This document shows, in pieces, positions 33,681 through 43,231 of a DNA stretch of 59,064 nt (the stretch's first letter is position 1; each line of letters opens with the position of its first letter). The position numbers were made by a program, and so were the translations under genes. The notes beneath the pieces are model-generated. The model was not told the DNA's origin. It worked only from the letters and a program-made list of their open reading frames with translations, and made no database searches. Origin of the DNA: RGIG1681 sp045594425 (GTDB lineage: Bacteria > Bacillota > Clostridia > Christensenellales > UBA1242); assembly GCA_045594425.1 (NCBI GenBank), contig JAZNYK010000012.1, positions 1 through 59,064 of the forward strand, written 5' to 3'.

Positions 33681-33708
33681 TTGAAAATATGTGTTTTTAT
33701 GCTAAAAT
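33681..33708 (+). promoter_or_regulatory. Promoter of pcrA-ligA
   Basis: TTGAAA, 16 bases, TAAAAT, immediately after the upstream terminator. Confidence 0.65.
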
Positions 33709-33730
33709 TAACAAGCGAAGGAAGACTTTT

Positions 33731-36043
33731 ATGGAATACTCAATTTTAGATAATTTGAATGATGAACAACGTGAACCAGCAAAACAAGTTGATGGTGCTG
33801 TGCTGGTTACTGCAGGGGCTGGCTCTGGAAAAACTAGAATGCTTACACACCGCATTGCATACATGGTTAAAGAACTTGGCATTAATCCAAATAATATTTT
33901 GGCTATCACTTTCACAAACAAGGCCGCAAATGAAATGAAGGAACGTTTGCAAAAAATGATAGACTCGCTAGGAGATATGTGGGTTTGCACATTCCATGCA
34001 ATGTGTTCAAAGATTTTAAGATATAACATAAGTTTGCTTGGATACACATCAAGTTTTTCAATTTACGGAGATTCTGAAACAGATAGAGTAATAAAAAGAA
34101 TTTTAGAATCAGATAAAATCAAAGCATTGTTTTCAAATAAAAAACTTGAAGAAGAAATGAATGTCAAAACACTTTCATGGCACATTTCAAATGCAAAAAA
34201 TAACTTGATGAGTCCAGATGAATATTCAAAATATATTCGTGATGAAAAAAAGTGCAGGATAATAACAGAAGTTTACAAAGACTATGAAGACACATTGTTT
34301 GCATCAAATGCACTTGATTTTGATGACTTACTTACAAAAACCTATGAACTTTTAACAAAACATCCAACAACTCTTGAATTTTATCAAAACAAATTTAAAT
34401 ATATTCACGTTGATGAATTTCAAGACACAAACACATCTCAATATGAACTTGTTAAATTGCTTGCCGCAAAACACAAAAATGTGTTTGCTGTTGGTGATGA
34501 AGACCAATGCATATATTCATGGCGCGGTGCACAAGTTGCAAATGTTAAGCAATATACCATAGATTTTAAAGAATGCAAAATCTTTAAACTTGAACAAAAC
34601 TATCGTTCAACAAAAAAGATTATTGCGCTTGCTAATAAAGTTATTAAAAACAACATTAACCGAATTGAAAAGCATCTTTGGACCAGCAACGAAGAAGGTG
34701 CCGAAGTTCAACTAAAACAAAATTATAACGATATTGAAGAATCTGAACAAATTGCTCAAGAAATTAAGTCTTTAGTTACAGAACAAGGTTATAAATACTC
34801 CGATTTTGCCGTGTTAATGCGAGTTAACTCACTATCTCGAGAACTTGAAAAGCATTTGCTTTCATACAACGTTCCATACAAGATTTATGGCGGACAAAAG
34901 TTCTATGAACGCAAAGAAATTAAGGATACAACTGCATATCTATATTTGCTTGCAAACCCAAATGACAATGAGGCTGCAATCAGAATGTTTTCATTCCCAA
35001 AAAAGGGAATTGGTGATACGTCTATAGAAAAAATTATTGAAATAGCAAAAGAAAACAGCGTTTCAATTATGGATGTTATTAACAACGCTGCAGACTTTGG
35101 AGTGACCGGCGCACTAGCAAACAAACTTGCACCTGTTCGTGACCTTTTTGTGAAATTAAACGCACAAAAAGACAATATGCCACTTGAAGAGTTTGTGGAA
35201 TTTGTTATTAATGAAGTCGGTGTTAAAGAGGCTATTGGAACTAAAACAGAAGAAGATGAAACCCGATGTTTGAACATTGATGGCTTGCTTAATGATGCAA
35301 AGGCATTTTCAGATGCAAACGAGGGGGCTGGAGTTGATGAGTTTTTACAAAGCATCACTTTGATGCGTGACATTGACTCAATGACTGATGAAGATGATTA
35401 TGTTTCACTCATCACAGTTCACGCCGCAAAAGGGCTAGAATTCAATGTTGTGTTTTTAATGGGGCTAAACGATGGTTTGTTTCCGCTTTCACGTGCAATT
35501 AACAGCACAAACCCAAATGACCTTGAAGAAGAACGCAGGCTTATGTATGTTGCAATCACAAGAGCAAAAAAGAAACTTTATCTTTCAAGACCAAAAGTTA
35601 AGTTTAACTATGAAACAAAAAGCATCGGTTACACCATGACATCAAGGTTTTTGGAAGAAATGTTTGACGACCTTAAAAAGAAACAAAACACCAATGGTGT
35701 TTTGCAACATTCAACACTTGAAAGTTCTGGCTTTGGCGAAACACTTTCACAAAGTTCAAGACGTGAAAGTTTGGACCAAAGGATGTCGTCACACATAAAC
35801 ATTGTTAATGTTGCTGGAACTAGCACAGGAACAAACAACACTTCTATAACAAAACCACAGGTTTCTAGCAGTGATTATTCAAAATTTAAAAAGGGAACAA
35901 GGGTTAAACACAATCACTTTGGAGAAGGTGTTGTGACTGTGGGTGTTACAGATTTTGCCAGTGCATTTGTTACCATTCAATTTGACAAAGTAGGAATAAA
36001 AACACTATCATTAAAATATGCAAATTTAGAACTAATTGATTAA
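33731..36043 (+). CDS. pcrA: ATP-dependent DNA helicase PcrA/UvrD
   Basis: 770 residues from the ATG at 33731, which follows GAAGGA; the longer frame has no ribosome site. Motifs: 'LNDEQREPA' (Q motif), Walker A AGAGSGKT at 28-35, 'TFTNKAANEMKERL' (Ia), 'HVDEFQDTNTSQYEL' (II), 'GDEDQCIYSWRGA' (III), 'LEQNYRSTKKI' (IV), 'VHAAKGLEFNVVFL' (V), 'EERRLMYVAITRAKK' (VI). The end has the Tudor-like domain 'GTRVKHNHFGEGVV' that binds RNA polymerase. A 3'-5' helicase for repair and for removing RecA and stalled polymerase. It forms the classic operon with ligA. Confidence 0.97.
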   Translation: MEYSILDNLNDEQREPAKQVDGAVLVTAGAGSGKTRMLTHRIAYMVKELGINPNNILAITFTNKAANEMKERLQKMIDSLGDMWVCTFHAMCSKILRYNISLLGYTSSFSIYGDSETDRVIKRILESDKIKALFSNKKLEEEMNVKTLSWHISNAKNNLMSPDEYSKYIRDEKKCRIITEVYKDYEDTLFASNALDFDDLLTKTYELLTKHPTTLEFYQNKFKYIHVDEFQDTNTSQYELVKLLAAKHKNVFAVGDEDQCIYSWRGAQVANVKQYTIDFKECKIFKLEQNYRSTKKIIALANKVIKNNINRIEKHLWTSNEEGAEVQLKQNYNDIEESEQIAQEIKSLVTEQGYKYSDFAVLMRVNSLSRELEKHLLSYNVPYKIYGGQKFYERKEIKDTTAYLYLLANPNDNEAAIRMFSFPKKGIGDTSIEKIIEIAKENSVSIMDVINNAADFGVTGALANKLAPVRDLFVKLNAQKDNMPLEEFVEFVINEVGVKEAIGTKTEEDETRCLNIDGLLNDAKAFSDANEGAGVDEFLQSITLMRDIDSMTDEDDYVSLITVHAAKGLEFNVVFLMGLNDGLFPLSRAINSTNPNDLEEERRLMYVAITRAKKKLYLSRPKVKFNYETKSIGYTMTSRFLEEMFDDLKKKQNTNGVLQHSTLESSGFGETLSQSSRRESLDQRMSSHINIVNVAGTSTGTNNTSITKPQVSSSDYSKFKKGTRVKHNHFGEGVVTVGVTDFASAFVTIQFDKVGIKTLSLKYANLELID

Positions 36044-36078
36044 AACTTAGGTTTATTTCAAACAATTAAGGTGAATTT

Positions 36079-38061
36079 ATGAACGAAACACAAAAAGAAC
36101 AAACCATTCAACGCATGAAAGAATTAACTCAAAAAATTAATAAAGCAAACTATGAATATTATGTTCTTGACAATCCCACTCTTTCAGACAAAGAATGGGA
36201 TGCGCTTTATTATGAACTTTTGGACCTTGAAAAAGCGTCTGGAATTATTTTGCCAAACTCACCATCACAAAAAGTTGGTGGCGAGCCTCTAGACAAGTTT
36301 AAAAAGGTTGTTCACACAAACAAACTATACAGTCTTGGAAAAGCCCAAACACTTGAAGAAATTGTTGATTGGAACACCCGAAACAAAAATATTTCTGATT
36401 TTGATGAAGAATTTTCAGTTGAATATAAATTTGACGGACTTACTCTTGCAATCACTTATGAAAATGGACTTCTAAAACAAGCAGCAACAAGAGGAAACGG
36501 CGAAGTTGGTGAAGATGTTACCGAACAAGTAAAAACCATTAGAACAGTTCCGCTTTCAATTGATTATAAAGGCCTTATTGTTGTTAATGGCGAAGGCATT
36601 ATGAAACTTTCTGAACTTGAAAAATATAATGCCGAGGCAACCGAAAAACTAAAAAATGCAAGAAATGCTGTTGCAGGAGCAATCAGAAATCTTGACCCCA
36701 AAATCACAGCAAAGCGAAGACTTGACTTTTTTGCATATAACATTAATTATTCACCAGACCTTAATTTTAAATCACAAACAGAAATGTTTGAATTTTTGAA
36801 AAAACAAGGCTTTTCAGTTGGAAACTTTTTTCATATTGTGCACAGCCTTGATGAAATTGAAAGACTTATTAAAGAAACCGATAAAAAAAGAAGTTCATTA
36901 GACTATCTTATTGACGGCATGGTTATAAAACTTAATAAAACAAGCGTCAGAGATATTCTTGGTTCAACTGAAAAAGTTCCACGTTGGGCTGTCGCATACA
37001 AATTTGAGGCCGAAGAAACAGGAACCTTTTTAAATGACATCACTTGGCAAGTTGGCAGAACAGGAAAACTCACTCCTGTTGCCGAACTTGAACCTACTGA
37101 ACTTTGTGGTGTAACAATCAAGAGAGCAACTCTTAACAACTATAATGATATTTTAAGAAAACAAGTTAAAATTGGTGACAGGGTATTCATCAGACGAAGC
37201 AACGATGTCATCCCAGAAATATTATCTGTTGCCGAAACTTTTGCTACATCAAAAACAATTGAAAAACCAACACATTGTCCATGTTGTGGTTCAAGATTAG
37301 AAGACACTGAAACCGAACTTTATTGTCCAAATCATATTGGATGCAGAACTCAAATTGTTTTGAAACTTGTTCAATTTTCAAGTAGAAACGCAATGAATAT
37401 TGATGGGCTTTCTGTTAAAACTCTTGAACAACTTTATGATAAATTTAAAATTTCTACATTTAGTGATTTATATAAACTAACCGAAAGTCAACTTGCCGAA
37501 CTTGACGGATTTAAGGATAAAAAAATAAACAATATTTTATCTAGCATTCAAAAAAGCAAAAATGCAAAACTTGCTAATTTTATCTTTGCACTCGGTATTG
37601 GAAATATTGGTGTAAAAACCGCAAAACAACTCGCAAAACATTATAAAACCATTGAAAATTTGCAAAATGCAACAATTGAAGACCTTGTGACATTAGATGA
37701 CATTGCAGAAATTACCGCTACTGAAATTCACCATTATTTTAGTGAACCATTCAACAGAAATGAAATCGCGGAACTTTTGGCAAATGATATTGTTATTGAA
37801 AACATTCAAGAAACAACTGTTTCCGAAAATAGTTATTTTGCTGGAAAAAAAGTTGTTTTAACAGGAACACTTGCTAATTTTTCAAGGTCGCAAGCAGAAG
37901 AAATTATTGAAAAAATGGGTGGGGCAACATCTTCATCTGTTACATCAGCAACAAACATTGTTCTTGCTGGCGAAAATGCAGGAAGTAAACTTGACAAAGC
38001 AAAAAAACTCGGAATTCAAATTATGTCTGAAACCGAGTTTTTGGAAATAATTAATTCATAA
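36079..38061 (+). CDS. ligA: NAD-dependent DNA ligase
   Basis: 660 residues with the full domain order. Ia/adenylation domain with 'YEYYVLDNPTLSDKEWD' and the catalytic lysine at 117 in KFDG, OB fold ('WQVGRTGKLTPVAEL'), zinc finger from Cys400 ('CPCCGSRLED', 'YCPNHIGC'), helix-hairpin-helix repeats, and a C-terminal BRCT domain ('FAGKKVVLTGTLANFSRSQA'). Seals nicks in replication and repair using NAD. Normal length. Its terminator is shared with the last codons of the convergent gene. Confidence 0.98.
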   Translation: MNETQKEQTIQRMKELTQKINKANYEYYVLDNPTLSDKEWDALYYELLDLEKASGIILPNSPSQKVGGEPLDKFKKVVHTNKLYSLGKAQTLEEIVDWNTRNKNISDFDEEFSVEYKFDGLTLAITYENGLLKQAATRGNGEVGEDVTEQVKTIRTVPLSIDYKGLIVVNGEGIMKLSELEKYNAEATEKLKNARNAVAGAIRNLDPKITAKRRLDFFAYNINYSPDLNFKSQTEMFEFLKKQGFSVGNFFHIVHSLDEIERLIKETDKKRSSLDYLIDGMVIKLNKTSVRDILGSTEKVPRWAVAYKFEAEETGTFLNDITWQVGRTGKLTPVAELEPTELCGVTIKRATLNNYNDILRKQVKIGDRVFIRRSNDVIPEILSVAETFATSKTIEKPTHCPCCGSRLEDTETELYCPNHIGCRTQIVLKLVQFSSRNAMNIDGLSVKTLEQLYDKFKISTFSDLYKLTESQLAELDGFKDKKINNILSSIQKSKNAKLANFIFALGIGNIGVKTAKQLAKHYKTIENLQNATIEDLVTLDDIAEITATEIHHYFSEPFNRNEIAELLANDIVIENIQETTVSENSYFAGKKVVLTGTLANFSRSQAEEIIEKMGGATSSSVTSATNIVLAGENAGSKLDKAKKLGIQIMSETEFLEIINS

Positions 38062-38066
38062 ATTTT

Positions 38067-39023
38067 TTAACCTAATTCTAACTCTTTAGAATTAGGTTTT
38101 TTTAATAAATAAACCTTACATTCATCTCTATCTTTTTCAGTTGGTTGTTCTGCTTCATGTGCATGAAGGTCAATTATTTCAACATTTTCCATACCATCAA
38201 TTTTTGGAGGACGTCTTCTAAATATTCCATCTTCAAAGAAATATTGAAACTGAATAACACCGCCATTTTTTAGGTTTGTTTGATAGAGTTTGTTTAGTGT
38301 AGATTTGAACTTTGGTTTAAAAACATAGTCATAGATATTCGATAATAAAATTACATCATATTTTTCAGGCAGTCTTTTTGGAAAGTCTTCAAACCTTGAA
38401 ACAATATATGAAATTTTGTAATCTTTTGCTCTTAAAATTGCTTGAAGTTTTTTGTATGCTTCTTTTGAATGATAAAACGAACTAAACTCTGTGTGTGGCA
38501 AATTATTAACAACTCCATACAAAATTTTTAAGTCACTAAACGCTTGATAATAACTTGCACTTCTATATTCAGTTTCTTCTTGAAGCAACATGATTTCATC
38601 AAAAAATTGTTTTACATCTTTTGGAAGGTGATGACTTATTTGAGAATAAACCATCCAATCAAAAATGCATCTATCTTCAAACATAACATATCTGAAATCT
38701 TCATAACTATAGGTTTTTATTAATGCCATTTTATATTCAATGTATGCTTCGGCTAAAACATTTGCATCAATAAAGGTGATGTCTTTGCATCCATAAAATA
38801 ACGCATTTAAAATTTGGTCACCACTAGAACCGACTGTCGCAATCTTTTTGCCACTAACACCAATTTGTGGGAGGTATTTATCAAGTTGTTCATTGCTTGT
38901 TAAATATGCTGCATTTACAACTGTGTTTGATGATAAATAGTCGTTTGCATTTTTATAAAATCTTTCACCAGCAAGGCTGTAATCTGGGGTGTTTAAATAT
39001 TTGTAATCTCTTCTTTTAATCAC
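38067..39023 (-). CDS. SAM-dependent methyltransferase-like protein (possibly DUF3419/BtaA-like)
   Basis: 318 residues. 'IATVGSSGDQILNALFYGCK' followed by 'ITFIDANVLAEAYIEYK' looks like the nucleotide-binding part of a class I methyltransferase, and 'YDVILLSNIYDYVF' is a typical later motif. The closest general resemblance is to DUF3419 proteins, which include BtaA of betaine-lipid synthesis, but I cannot confirm that activity. The start codon is GTG at 39023, with a strong GGAGGTG ribosome site. The last codons form one arm of the ligA terminator hairpin. Single gene with its own promoter. Confidence 0.65.
   Translation of the reverse strand: MIKRRDYKYLNTPDYSLAGERFYKNANDYLSSNTVVNAAYLTSNEQLDKYLPQIGVSGKKIATVGSSGDQILNALFYGCKDITFIDANVLAEAYIEYKMALIKTYSYEDFRYVMFEDRCIFDWMVYSQISHHLPKDVKQFFDEIMLLQEETEYRSASYYQAFSDLKILYGVVNNLPHTEFSSFYHSKEAYKKLQAILRAKDYKISYIVSRFEDFPKRLPEKYDVILLSNIYDYVFKPKFKSTLNKLYQTNLKNGGVIQFQYFFEDGIFRRRPPKIDGMENVEIIDLHAHEAEQPTEKDRDECKVYLLKKPNSKELELG
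38069..38105. terminator. Terminator of ligA, lying inside the 3' end of the convergent coding region
   Basis: AACCTAATTCTA and TAGAATTAGGTT form a 12-pair stem with a short loop and a T tail. On the minus strand the same bases encode the last residues (PNSKELELG) of the methyltransferase-like gene. Confidence 0.85.
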
Positions 39024-39053
39024 TTTTACACCTCCAAATTATTCATTATAACA

Positions 39054-39082
39054 ATTATAGCATAACAGAAAACAAATTTCAA
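39054..39082 (-). promoter_or_regulatory. Promoter of the methyltransferase-like gene
   Basis: Minus strand: TTGAAA, 17 bases, TATAAT. A second TATAAT lies at 39045-39050. Confidence 0.72.
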
Positions 39083-39168
39083 TAGTTATAATAATAAAAC
39101 AAATTATCTTATTTTTGCTTGATTTATTTAAATTTTTATAATTTTCCTAAAAAATTTAACAAAAACTA

Positions 39169-39199
39169 TTGCTTTTTGGTGTGGGGTTTGTGTTATAAT
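39169..39199 (+). promoter_or_regulatory. Extended -10 promoter of rpoZ
   Basis: TGTTATAAT (39191-39199) is a perfect extended -10. The best -35 candidate TTGCTT is 19 bases away and weak, so the extended element probably compensates. Confidence 0.65.
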
Positions 39200-39235
39200 A
39201 GGCAATGTAAAAGATAGGTAGAAGGAGATTTAGTT

Positions 39236-39445
39236 ATGTCTTGGTTAAATCCACCAATTGAAAAAGTTATTGAAAGCGCAGGAAACAAATACATTTTGTG
39301 TTCACTTGTTTCTAAAAGAGCAAAAGAATTGTTGCTTAACAAAGCAGAATTTTTCAAAGACAATCAAAGAGTTAAGCCTGTTGAGTATGCTAGCAAAGAA
39401 TTCTATGAAGGATTTTACACTGTTGCAAAGCAAAACAAAGACTAA
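39236..39445 (+). CDS. rpoZ: RNA polymerase omega subunit
   Basis: 69 residues. 'LNPPIEKVIESAGNKYILCS', 'VSKRAKELL' and 'VKPVEYASKEFYEG' match the omega family, where the conserved lysine-arginine pair and 'KPV..A..E...G' are diagnostic. Omega helps assemble and stabilise RNA polymerase. GAAGGAG precedes the ATG. It stands at the head of the rpoZ-priA-def-fmt-rlmN-rpe cluster as in Bacillus, but gmk and coaBC are not adjacent in this window. Confidence 0.9.
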   Translation: MSWLNPPIEKVIESAGNKYILCSLVSKRAKELLLNKAEFFKDNQRVKPVEYASKEFYEGFYTVAKQNKD

Positions 39446-39458
39446 ACTTTAATTTTGT

Positions 39459-39487
39459 TAGACAGAACTTTTAAGTTAGTATATAAT
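39459..39487 (+). promoter_or_regulatory. Promoter of priA operon overlapping the rpoZ terminator
   Basis: TAGACA, 17 bases, TATAAT. The -10 box is built into the 5' arm of the terminator stem at 39473-39486, so the same bases end one message and start the next. Confidence 0.65.
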
Positions 39488-39510
39488 TGTTATATACTAA
39501 CTTTTTTTTG
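39473..39510 (+). terminator. Terminator of rpoZ
   Basis: A perfect 14-pair stem (AAGTTAGTATATAA with TTATATACTAACTT), loop TTG, then a run of T. Confidence 0.85.
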
Positions 39511-39519
39511 GGGTAAAAT

Positions 39520-41724
39520 ATGCTGATTGGTAAGGTTATTGTTGATATTGCTAGCAGTTTAGTCGATAAGATTTTCGACTATATTTTGCCAACCGAAAAT
39601 TTTGAAGTTGGAATGCGTGTGTATGTGCCATTTGGAAAGGTTGTTAAAGAAGGATATCTTATTGATATTGCTGACCATTCAGACCTTGATGAAGGTAAAC
39701 TAAAAACCGTTATTTCTGCAATTGACCCATTTCCAGTTATTAATCAAGACCAACTAAAATTGGCTGGTTTTATGAAGAAAAAGTTTCACACTGGAATGTG
39801 TGATGCTTTAAGATTGTTTTTGCCAAGCGAAATGCGTGGAAACAAAGTTAAAGAACTTGTAAAAACAAACTGTTTTATTGAAGACGAAGAAACTGCTAAA
39901 GTATATCTTTCTAAAACTAGAAAAAATGCCGTTGCAATAATTGGCTTAATAACCGAATTATTAGAAAAGGGAACTCTTTCCCAAACTGATTTAAACAAAA
40001 AATACAACCCGTCATCACTCAAAAAATTAATTAGTGACGGAATTGTTAAAACCACTGAAGTTATTGTTAGAAGAAAACCTTATAAAGAGGTTTCTAGTGA
40101 CTACACAAATAATGTCACATTAACACAAACTCAACAAGGCGTTGTTGACAGAATAACCACAGAAAACAATATCTTTTTGCTTCATGGTGTTACCGGAAGC
40201 GGAAAAACTGAAGTTTATATGCATTGTATGCAAAAAATATTGGAACAAAACAAAACTGGCATTATGTTAGTTCCTGAAATATCTTTAACTCCTCAAGTTC
40301 TAATGAATTTTAGAGCCAGATTTGGCGGAAATGTGGCTATTTTGCACTCTGGACTTTCTGCTGGTGAACGTTTTGACGAATGGCAAAGAATTCTTCTTGG
40401 AGAAGCACAAATTGTTATTGGTGCAAGGTCTGCTATTTTTGCACCACTAAAAAACATTGGGCTTATTGTTATTGATGAGGAACATGATAACTCATATAAC
40501 AGCGACAGCAATCCTAGATATAACACTATTGAGGTTGCAAAAGAACGCGCAAGAATTTGCGGAGCCTCTTTGGTTCTTGGCAGTGCCACTCCAAGTTTGG
40601 TGTCTTATCACAATGCAATGGTTCAAAATTATCAACTTTTAGAAATGAAGGAACGTATTAACAAAAGAGAACTTCCTCCACTAAAAATTGTTGATATGTC
40701 AAATGAAATAAGAAACGGTAACACAAACATATTTTCACATCAATTAAAAGAAGCACTGATTAAAACCATTAATGAAGGTAATCAAGCAATGCTGTTTATT
40801 AACAGACGTGGTTTTGCATCATTTTTGATGTGTAAAAAGTGTGGCTTTGTTGCAAAATGTAAAGATTGTGATGTTTCACTTGTTTATCATAAATACGAAA
40901 ACGTGTTAAAGTGTCACTATTGTGGAAATCGTTATAAAGTTTTCACACAGTGTCCTGAATGTGAAAACACCGAACTTTCAACTGGTGCTGTTGGCACACA
41001 ACGTGTTGTTCAAGAACTTAATGAAATGTTGCCCGGTGTTGCTATTGGACGTATGGATAACGACACAACAAAAACAAAAGACTCTCATCTTAAGATTTTG
41101 TCTGACTTTAGAAGCGGAAAAACCAAAATTTTGGTTGGAACACAAATGATTGCAAAAGGGCACGACTTTCCAAGTGTTACGCTGGTTGGCATTATTGATG
41201 CTGATATTAGTTTGTATCAATCATCATACTCTGCAACAGAACAAACCTTTGAACTTATAACACAAGTGGCAGGCAGGGCAGGTCGTGCAGATAAGTCTGG
41301 TGAGATATACTTGCAAACCTATGTTCCAAGACACTATGTTTATAAATTGGCTTCATTTTATGATTATCCGGCTTTTTACAAAAAAGAAATCAATTTAAGG
41401 CAAATGACACTATATCCGCCATTTACCAAAATTGTAAGAATATTATTTACTTCTGAAGACGAAAATCTTGCAAAAGACACCGCAAGGGTGTATTATGAAG
41501 AGGTAAAAAAAGTTCAATCTGCTTATCAAAATGATTTTGTTTATCTTGGTGTAATGAAATCACCAATAGGCAGAATACAAAATAAATATAGACTTCAAAT
41601 TTTGATTCGAATGAAACCAGATAACGAAGACGAAATAACCGACAAACTTTTTGAAATTGCAGATAATATCAAAAAAACGGATGTTTCTGTTTTTGTTGAA
41701 ATCAACCCTCAAAATTTGAGTTAA
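39520..41724 (+). CDS. priA: Primosomal protein N' (PriA helicase)
   Basis: 734 residues. An N-terminal DNA-binding part ('FDYILPTENFEVGMRVYVPF') precedes Walker A GVTGSGKT at 223-230 and DEEH in 'IVIDEEHDNSYNSD'. Eight zinc-binding cysteines follow ('CKKCGFVAKCKDC', 'CHYCGNRY', 'CPEC'), then helicase motifs 'LVGTQMIAKGHDFPSVTLVG' and 'QVAGRAGRADKSG'. It restarts collapsed replication forks by loading DnaB. No obvious Shine-Dalgarno beyond a GGGG seven bases before the ATG. Followed 12 bases later by def. Confidence 0.97.
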   Translation: MLIGKVIVDIASSLVDKIFDYILPTENFEVGMRVYVPFGKVVKEGYLIDIADHSDLDEGKLKTVISAIDPFPVINQDQLKLAGFMKKKFHTGMCDALRLFLPSEMRGNKVKELVKTNCFIEDEETAKVYLSKTRKNAVAIIGLITELLEKGTLSQTDLNKKYNPSSLKKLISDGIVKTTEVIVRRKPYKEVSSDYTNNVTLTQTQQGVVDRITTENNIFLLHGVTGSGKTEVYMHCMQKILEQNKTGIMLVPEISLTPQVLMNFRARFGGNVAILHSGLSAGERFDEWQRILLGEAQIVIGARSAIFAPLKNIGLIVIDEEHDNSYNSDSNPRYNTIEVAKERARICGASLVLGSATPSLVSYHNAMVQNYQLLEMKERINKRELPPLKIVDMSNEIRNGNTNIFSHQLKEALIKTINEGNQAMLFINRRGFASFLMCKKCGFVAKCKDCDVSLVYHKYENVLKCHYCGNRYKVFTQCPECENTELSTGAVGTQRVVQELNEMLPGVAIGRMDNDTTKTKDSHLKILSDFRSGKTKILVGTQMIAKGHDFPSVTLVGIIDADISLYQSSYSATEQTFELITQVAGRAGRADKSGEIYLQTYVPRHYVYKLASFYDYPAFYKKEINLRQMTLYPPFTKIVRILFTSEDENLAKDTARVYYEEVKKVQSAYQNDFVYLGVMKSPIGRIQNKYRLQILIRMKPDNEDEITDKLFEIADNIKKTDVSVFVEINPQNLS

Positions 41725-41736
41725 CAGGAGATTTTT

Positions 41737-42249
41737 ATGGCTATTAGAAAAGTTGTTACAGAAGGCGATGAAGTTTTAAGCAAAGTTTCAAAACCGGTTG
41801 CTGAAATTGATGACCGACTTATTGCGTTGCTTGATGATATGCGTGACACTATGTATAAATATGAAGGAGCGGGGCTTTCTGCGGTTCAAGTGGGTGTTTT
41901 AAAACGTGTGTTTGTTATGCACGCTGGAAAAGAATATCGTGAATGTATTAACCCTGTTCTTTTAAGGGAAGAAGGCATTAACAAAATCAAAATTGAAGGA
42001 TGCTTGTCTGTTCCTGGAAAATGTGGGCTTGTTGAAAGACCTGACAAGGTTTGGGTTGAATATCAAGATAGAACTGGTGCTAAAGTAAACAAAAAGTTCA
42101 CTGGCTTTGAAGCAAAATGTTTTTGTCATGAACTTGACCATTTGAATGGTTTGCTTTATACAAGCAAGGCATCTAAAATGTTTAAAGACCGCAATGAATA
42201 CGGCGAATATGAAAAGAAAAATACTGGCGACACAAAAAACAATAAATAG
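41737..42249 (+). CDS. def: Peptide deformylase
   Basis: 170 residues. Motif 1 is 'GAGLSAVQVG' (usually GxGLAAPQxG), motif 2 'EGCLSVPG', motif 3 HELDH at 131-135; the cysteine of motif 2 and the two histidines bind the metal. It removes formyl groups from new proteins, undoing the work of fmt, the next gene. AGGAG precedes the ATG. The Pro in motif 1 is replaced by Val, a tolerated but uncommon change. Confidence 0.96.
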   Translation: MAIRKVVTEGDEVLSKVSKPVAEIDDRLIALLDDMRDTMYKYEGAGLSAVQVGVLKRVFVMHAGKEYRECINPVLLREEGINKIKIEGCLSVPGKCGLVERPDKVWVEYQDRTGAKVNKKFTGFEAKCFCHELDHLNGLLYTSKASKMFKDRNEYGEYEKKNTGDTKNNK

Positions 42250-42257
42250 GAGATTTT

Positions 42258-43223
42258 ATGAGAGTTATCTTTTTAGGCACACCAGAATTTGCAGTTAATT
42301 GTTTGGATGCATTAGTTAAATCCAAACATGAAGTGGTTGCTATTGTAACCCAACCAGACAAACCAAGTGAAAGAGGCAATAAAATTGAGTTTTCTGAAGT
42401 AAAAAAATATGCTTTAGAAAGCGGCATTCCTTTATTTCAATTCCCAAAGATTTCAAGAGATGGAGTTATTGACCTTAGAGCATTAGAACCAGACATTATG
42501 GTTACAGCGGCTTATGGTCAAATTTTAAGCCAAGAAGTGCTTGATATCCCAAAATATGGAACAATTAATGTTCATGCCTCAATACTTCCAAAATTTAGAG
42601 GGGCTTCACCAATTCAAACTGCCATCATTAAAGGCGAAACAGAAACTGGTGTAACCATCATGAAAACTGAAATTGGCCTTGATACTGGTGACATTATTGA
42701 TGTTGTAAAAACTCCTATTTTTGAAAACGAAACTTGCGGTGACCTTTCTAGCAGACTTTCACTTTTGGGTTCTGACCTTTTGCTTGAAGTTATGGACCAA
42801 ATTGAAAAAGGCACTGCAAAATACACAAAACAAGAAGTTGTAGATATTTCCGTCACCGCAAAAATCAAAAAGGAAGACTGTCTTATCAACTGGGAAAAAT
42901 CTGCAAAAGAAATCAAGTGTTTAATTTTGGGCACAAACCCAAATCCTATTGCACGAACTGTTCTTGAAGAACAAGTTGTTAGAATTTATCGTGCAAAGGT
43001 TATTGATTTTATTTTGACTGATGAAGAAAAAGAACTTGAGCCAGGCACTGTTCTTCCAAGAAGCACTCCAAAAACTGGTTTGTTTGTTAGAACAGGTGAC
43101 ACCGCTGTTGAACTCACTGAACTTCAACTTCCTGGAGGAAAAGTCCTTTCAGGAAAAGTTATTTTGAATGGCAGAAAAATTAAGCCTAACGACAAATTTA
43201 AAACTGTATTAAAACTAAACTAG
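42258..43223 (+). CDS. fmt: Methionyl-tRNA formyltransferase
   Basis: 321 residues. 'RVIFLGTPEFAVNCLDAL' opens the N-terminal formyl-transfer domain; 'INVHASILPKFRGASPIQTA' and 'ETGVTIMKTEIGLDTGDI' are the catalytic signatures, with the Asn-His-Asp set. The C-terminal tRNA-binding domain contains 'LPGGKVLSGKVILNG'. It makes formyl-Met-tRNA for initiation. AGGAG precedes the ATG, eight bases after def. Confidence 0.97.
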   Translation: MRVIFLGTPEFAVNCLDALVKSKHEVVAIVTQPDKPSERGNKIEFSEVKKYALESGIPLFQFPKISRDGVIDLRALEPDIMVTAAYGQILSQEVLDIPKYGTINVHASILPKFRGASPIQTAIIKGETETGVTIMKTEIGLDTGDIIDVVKTPIFENETCGDLSSRLSLLGSDLLLEVMDQIEKGTAKYTKQEVVDISVTAKIKKEDCLINWEKSAKEIKCLILGTNPNPIARTVLEEQVVRIYRAKVIDFILTDEEKELEPGTVLPRSTPKTGLFVRTGDTAVELTELQLPGGKVLSGKVILNGRKIKPNDKFKTVLKLN

Positions 43224-43231
43224 GGGAAAAA

